From Paratinospora sagittata (taxonomy: Eukaryota > Streptophyta > Magnoliopsida > Ranunculales > Menispermaceae), in the NCBI GenBank assembly GCA_035771175.1, contig CM069604.1:20523115-20587114 (forward strand): 64,000 nucleotides of DNA. The letters are read 5' to 3'. The position numbers and the translations under genes were made by a program. This document shows positions 58,826 through 64,000 of this stretch, piece by piece. Under the pieces are notes generated by a model. That model was given only the letters and a program-made list of their open reading frames with translations, did no database searches and had not been told where the DNA came from. The number at the start of each line of letters is the position of its first letter. The first letter of the stretch is position 1.

Positions 58826-59938
58826 AATACTCCCAAACTTAGGACTTTGATCGTCCCGAGCAAAGGGAAAGCAAAACCAAAAACTCATAATTAACATATC
58901 CCTTCTAAAGTCACAATCTCGCACAATTAAAGACTTAACCCAGCATTATAAACACATACATGGCCTCCAAGATTACACCAAAAGGAATATTCACTTCTAG
59001 GAAAGAATTTCAAGAGTATAGAATTGTCTAGAATTTCAACCCAACTCTCACCAAGTTTCACTTTTGCTTCTTTCACACATGAGTACGTAACTAATCTCAT
59101 CAACTAATCACGCAAGTCATGAGCAAGTCCAAGCAAGTTTTAAGTGTAAGATCTCAAAATATAAAATTTAAGTTGGAACTACATAGGCAAGTTTTTCACA
59201 CCCCTCTCCACTAATGTAGATCGCACACCATTCAGAATCAACAAGTCTTTCTTAGGTTGTAATGTAAGGCCTAGGTTCAAAGGTAGGGAAAAATAGGAAA
59301 ATTTTAGCTCAAAAAGCACCCTAAACACTTTGATCAATTTTTATCATCCACTACATTACTTTTGAAACCAAAAACCCATCTTTTTTAGTGCTTATATCCA
59401 CTTTCCAATTCACACTTTTATTCACTTCCCATTATTTACCATCATTCATTTTTTATATATATATGAGTGCTACACCCCAAACTTATTTCTTTTTCAACAC
59501 GTGTAACGCCCTGTTTCTTCTTTTCTTTTTCAATACAACTCACAAGCAAACTTCACATTTCTTTTCTTTTCTTTATTACCCTTTTTCTTCAATCTCTTTT
59601 TTTGTCTCTTTTTCATTCCCCATTCTCAAGCAAACATAGGCATATAAGAGAGAGAGGAGTTTAGAAAACCCCCTAAACCCAAATGGGTGAAGATGCGCGC
59701 CATTCGTCTCTCCTCATTGCTTCAAAAAGACCCTCACACTTACATTAGAACCTGAAAAAGGAAACAAATCTGTCAAGGCACGAAAGTCAAATCTATACTA
59801 CAATGACTAAAAAAATTTAACACACAAAAAAATAAAAATAAAAATTTAAAAAAATAAAAAAAACTTCAAAACTGATGGGTTGCCTTCCATCTAGCGCTTA
59901 GTTTAAACTCATCAGCCCGACTTTCAGACACATTGCCA
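58826..59938 (-). other. Untranslated spacer between Athila pol and 3' LTR
   Basis: The polypurine tract (58826-58843 on the minus strand, AAGTTTGGGAGTATT) adjoins the LTR. The rest is pyrimidine-rich on the plus strand (59390-59640) with low-complexity frames and no domain. Long spacers here are usual for Athila-type elements. Confidence 0.65.
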
Positions 59939-62103
59939 TTACGAATCCCCTAAAGTGATGCGATCTCCTTGCCTCACCTCGTGGCTATAGTAATGCTTCA
60001 ACCTTTCGCCATTAACTCGGAAGCAAACACCATTTTCATTCTTTAGCTCAACCGCTTCAAAAGGGAAAACTCGTTCCACCATAAAAGGTCTCGACCATCT
60101 GGATTTCAATTTGCCAGGGAACAGCTTTAATCTGGAATTGAATAGGAGTACTTGTTGCCCTGGTTCAAAATCTCGCTTCTCAATGTTCTTTTCATGCCAT
60201 TTCTTGGTCCGCTCTTTGTAGATCTTGGCATTCTCATAAGCATTATTCCTAAACTCTTCCATCTCCATTAGGTGCAATAGCCTTTGATCCCCTGATGCCT
60301 TTAAGTCAAAGTTAAGCTTTTTCACCACCCAATACGCTCGATGCTCCAACTCAATCGGTAAGTGACAAGATTTTTCAAACACAAGGCGGTAAGGAGACAT
60401 CCCAATAGGAGTCTTCAAAGCTGTCCGATACGCCCATAAAGCATCATCAAGCTTCAAAGACCAATCCTTCCTAGTGACATTGACGGTCTTCTCCAAAATT
60501 TGCTTAACTTCTCGATTGCTCACTTCGGCTTGGCCATTGCTCTGAGGATGGTATGCGAATACCACTTTATGTTTCACCCCATACTTGGCAAGAAGATCAT
60601 TGAACAATTTGTTACAAAAGTGGGTGTCTTCATCACTTATGATAGCTCTAGGTGTGCCAAATCTAGTGAATATTTGCTTGTGTAGAAATTTCAGCACCAC
60701 CTTAGCATCATTGGTCTACGTAGCTATAGCTTCGACCCACTTGGAAACATAATCAACTGCCTAAAGTATATATGTTTTGCCACACGAAGAGGGAAACGGG
60801 CCCATAAAATCAATACCCCACACATAAAAAAGCTTCGCCTTTAACATGTTTGTCAAAGGTAGCTCGTGTTGCCTAGAGATGGTACCAAGACGTTGGCATC
60901 GGTCACACGTCTTCACAAATGCATAACTATCTCGAAACAATGTAGGCCAATAAAACCCACTTTGAAGAACCTTTTTCGTTGTCCTTGTAGCCTCAAAGTG
61001 ACCACCATATGGAGATGAATGGCAATCATGTAGAATGGATTGCACTTCTTCCTCCGATATACATCTCCTTATCAGTTGATCGTTGCACCTCTTAAATAGC
61101 AAGGGTTCATCCCAAAAATAAAAATGCACATCATGTAGAGACTTCTTCTTCCTTGCATATGATATATCCGGAGACAAGACACCACTAACGAAGTAGTTAA
61201 CTTAATCAACATACCATGGAAGTTTGGCAAAAAACTCATATAATTGTTCATCTGGAAATGTTTCAAAAATAAGCACACCATCATCTTGCTCATCTAGTTG
61301 CAGCCGAGATAAGTGATATGCAACTACATTCTCACTCCCTTTCTTGTCCCTAATCTCCATATCAAACTCTTGAAGCAAGAGGGCCCATCTAATCAATCGA
61401 GGCTTTGCATCTTTTTTCTCAAACAAGTAGCGGATAGCGGCATGGTCGATATAGATTATCACTTTAAGCCCAATGATGTAGGATCTAAACTTATCACAAG
61501 CAAAGACCACTATTAGTAATGCTTTCTCGGTTGTTGTGTGATTTTGCTGACCCCATCAAGTGTCCTACTCGAATAATAAATGGCTAGGAACATCTTCTCT
61601 CTTCGTTGCCAAGAACAGCTCCCACTGCATAGTCGCTCACATCACACATGATCTCGAACGGTTCACTCCAATCCGGTATCACCATAATAGGTGCTGATAT
61701 CAAAGCTTTCTTAATCAACTCAAAAGCTTCCTCACAATGCTCATCAAACACAAATAGGGTTTCTTTTTCAAAGAGGTTGCAAAGAGGTTTGGCAATCTTG
61801 GAAAAATCCTTGATGAATCTTCTATAGAAACGCACATGCCCCCTAAGAAACTCCTTATGTCTTTAACAGTCTTCGGATGTGAAAGCTTTTCAATAGTAAC
61901 AATATTCGGCTTTTCTACCTCAAGGCCCTTAAACGAAATCCGGTGGCCAAGAACAATGCCCTCATGCACCATGAAGTGACACTTTTCCCAATTAAGTACA
62001 AGGTTCGTTTCTTAACACCTCTTTAACACAAGGGAGAGGTTATGCACACAATGATCAAAGGAGGACCCAAATACTAAAAAATCGTCCATAAAAACCTCCA
62101 TGA
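59939..62103 (-). pseudogene. Athila-type pol (RT end, RNase H, integrase)
   Basis: Reading leftward: RT from FMDDFLVFGSSFDHC (62095-62050, MDD of the YxDD-type box) through ERISFKGLEVEK-like and IRSFLG blocks; RNase H with MCDVSDYAVGAVLG (~61660-61620) and [14 protein letters not shown] plus [12 protein letters not shown] (61470-61300); integrase zinc domain SPYGGHFEATRT to CDRCQRLG (61010-60890); catalytic blocks GIDFMGPFP (~60810), [12 protein letters not shown] (~60630) and [14 protein letters not shown] (~60540). The last 254 codons (60700-59939) are open, with a full integrase C-terminus. Breaks: TAA near 61204, TAG near 60761 and 60719, and frameshifts near 61530 and 61850. The upstream RT is cut off at 62104. 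Confidence 0.92.
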
Positions 62104-64000
62104 TGTGACAACCCACACCCCATACCGCTACACCCATGGATCGGTGTGCAAAAATGCCAGGGTGGGACGCCCGACGTAGGCATCCACGACCACCTCGAAT
62201 CATCCCATGAAATGATCGGGACCCTACAAGCCTCAACCAGACTCTCACATAGAGTCCCCAAGTCAATCTTTTTTTTTAACATCCACATCAATCACCTAAT
62301 AGACTTAATGGATCTAATATTAATGGCATACCCACAATTCAAATGAGAATGATCTCTTAAGACACAACACGAAGATCATAATAGTCCTCAAATAAACATA
62401 CAACCATTGATCATAAGATTTCCAACATGAATCCAAAATGGTCTAAGGCAACATGCCTAGACCCATCATCAAATCTAAGTCCAAAATATACAACCAAATA
62501 CATCAAATCCAAGGCCACTTGGCCAATATACATAACACAACCACTATCCCTCCCACCATCTAGGTTAAACAAGGTTATATTAATTACATATGTATCAAAA
62601 TAATCAAAACCATACACATATGTAATTAAAGACATCAAACCATACATAAGATTCCTAGCTTGGCAGTGGCTATCTCTCAAGCGATCACAATGCCCTTGCC
62701 CTTATCTAAAGGACCTAAAAGGAAAGTGAAAGTGTGAGCCAACGGTGCCCAGTGATTAAAATTCATACACGCCATCTATATTCATCAATAAACATCATGT
62801 ATGCATGTCAATGTACGGTATGATTAAAAATTCATAACATATAGCCATCAAGCAGTTATAATAAGTTCGATACAAGTAAAAAGCCAATTGTTTTCTGGAT
62901 CCACATTTCATATGCATTGGAGTTACTAGTTCCTATGCCCAATCATATTTCCATACTAAAACCCTCCTATGACAAGGTTAAGTCTCCCTATTAGCCAGAT
63001 AAATGAGCTAAACCAAGGTCATAAGGTTTTATTGCAAAACGTGCATCATTCAAACCATTAGAATATGTTTCATGCTTTTAAACATACAAGATATAAGTAA
63101 TATGATGATATAAGAGATTTAAACATGATTGAAGTCTACTCACAACCAAGCCTCGCGAGGGTACGTAACCACACACGACCTACACGAATCCCAATGCAAA
63201 ATAAGATCCTGTAAACCATAGATTCATGCACATGTATCAATTATCATAACCATCCATACATAGACACACTAATCATGATCAATTCCTAATCCAACAAGTC
63301 CATGTGCATCTAATTCCCACCATGAGTCTCCCATCTCATGATCAACCTAGACATCTGTGTCAAGCCACGGATAAGGCTAATTCCCAAAAACTAAGACAAT
63401 CACTTAGTCTAGGTCAATCAATCCTAACACAAGTTTAAACCATTCAAAACCATGCAAGATTGATTATAAACAAGTAAATTCCTCAATTCAAATCAATACA
63501 TGGCATATGACCCAATTTGGGGAAAATCTCTACAATAGGCATAAAGCCAAATTTCACTAAGTCATACCAAATTAACATAGGTTCAAACATTCTAAACCCA
63601 TAATTCCACTCAATTTAGGTCCAATTAGATAATCCCCAAGTCAATTTGATCAATTGAATTGGTTTAGGTCAAAAGCCCAATTTGGGCAAAATCCCCAAAA
63701 TCAAGCTTTAGGCCGATTTTACACTACAACTAGGGTTTTCGATGGATAAAAATACTGAACACCACCATCAATTAACTAGAATCAGCCATTTATTCAACAT
63801 AGTTGACATGCAAGTCCAAAGGAAATCCCTAAGTTCGATTTCTAGGGTTTAGGCCTTTTACACTAGATCCACCAATTTCTTGTTTGAAATTGGAAAAAAT
63901 GGTACCATTGGGTTCCAAACCCACCAAGGAACCCAAATCTATGCCATACACCATGTCCCTAAGGATTTTCAACAAAACCCTAAACTCTTGCACCACCAAT
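62104..64000 (-). repeat. Family C-like LTR, minus strand, running past the window edge
   Basis: The reverse complement ends GGTGTGGGTTGTCACA (62104), resembling the family C LTR end. It contains the module CACTGGGCACCGTTGGCTCA (62725-62755) and CCTCGCGAGGCTTGGTTGTGA (~63145-63165), both present in the 5' LTR of family C. Divergence is large. It interrupts Athila RT; CATGA (62099-62103) would be the left target duplication. Confidence 0.82.

Larger units (their letters stand above)
57328..62103 (-). mobile_element. Athila-type Ty3/gypsy element, minus strand, incomplete
   Basis: 3' LTR at 57328-58825, spacer, then integrase, RNase H and RT reading right to left. It is inserted in family B RT and itself cut by a family C-like LTR at 62104. 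Gag, protease and the 5' LTR would lie beyond the right edge. Athila assignment is from the integrase C-terminal region ([20 protein letters not shown] and [20 protein letters not shown]). Confidence 0.88.

Noticed and set aside
59388..59664. Hydrophobic Phe/Ser-rich frames suggesting a membrane protein
   Set aside because: They come from a pyrimidine-rich spacer of the Athila element; low complexity and no start context.
59939..61177. Possible endogenous pararetrovirus (integrase-like reading looked unusual at first)
   Set aside because: A clear DDE integrase and Athila-type C-terminus are present, with no movement or coat protein; caulimovirids lack integrase.

Overview
This window is a block of nested plant transposable elements. 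Nearly everything in it derives from LTR retrotransposons, and I see no convincing intact host gene. An angiosperm nuclear genome is indicated by several things: Ty3/gypsy chromovirus (Tekay-like and CRM-like) and Athila-type pol genes, tRNA-Met-type primer binding sites (TGGTATCAGAGC), a degraded Ty1/copia element, and a plastid fragment resembling ycf2. The species cannot be named from the sequence.

Layout. 1-6088: pol and 3' LTR of a Tekay-like element (family A, copy A1) with a duplicated LTR part. 6089-7566: about 8.3 copies of a ~178-bp tandem repeat. 7566-8407: scrambled family A pieces. 8408-13280 and 22931-23235: a very decayed element (D1), split by family C, a near-complete element (13281-22925, TTATT target duplication, LTRs of 2784 and 1904 bp). 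23236-29332: a CRM-like chromovirus (E) inserted in the end of D1 pol, its 3' LTR cut to 44 bp. 29333-38690: AT-rich sequence with a degraded copia element, a minus-strand coiled-coil pseudogene, a recent 609-bp tandem duplication and a gag-like relic. 38690-44853: several family D LTRs and a D gag relic, with plastid-derived DNA at 40.3-40.9 kb. 44854-45612: Athila-type LTR piece. 45613-57327: a family B element whose LTR is split by an 8064-bp family A insertion (A2, 46742-54805). 57328-62103: minus-strand Athila-type element inserted in the B RT. 62104-64000: a family C-like LTR on the minus strand that interrupts the Athila RT.

No element is coding-competent. A2 comes closest: one frame from gag to chromodomain with a single TAG, but an in-frame deletion removed RNase H and half of integrase. 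In-frame stops are strikingly often TAG where relatives have Gln, as expected from deamination of methylated CAG.

Most unusual observations: (1) about 21 short inverted repeats at 30.8-35.0 kb that keep an A-rich pentaloop while their arms differ but stay complementary; (2) the A2 insertion, bounded at both ends by the same LTR-start sequence in inverted orientation, with ATATA on both sides and a 230-bp palindrome at its right end; (3) a 530-codon extra ORF in A2; (4) a GAGC...GCTC...pyrimidine-CAG module conserved in otherwise different LTR families.
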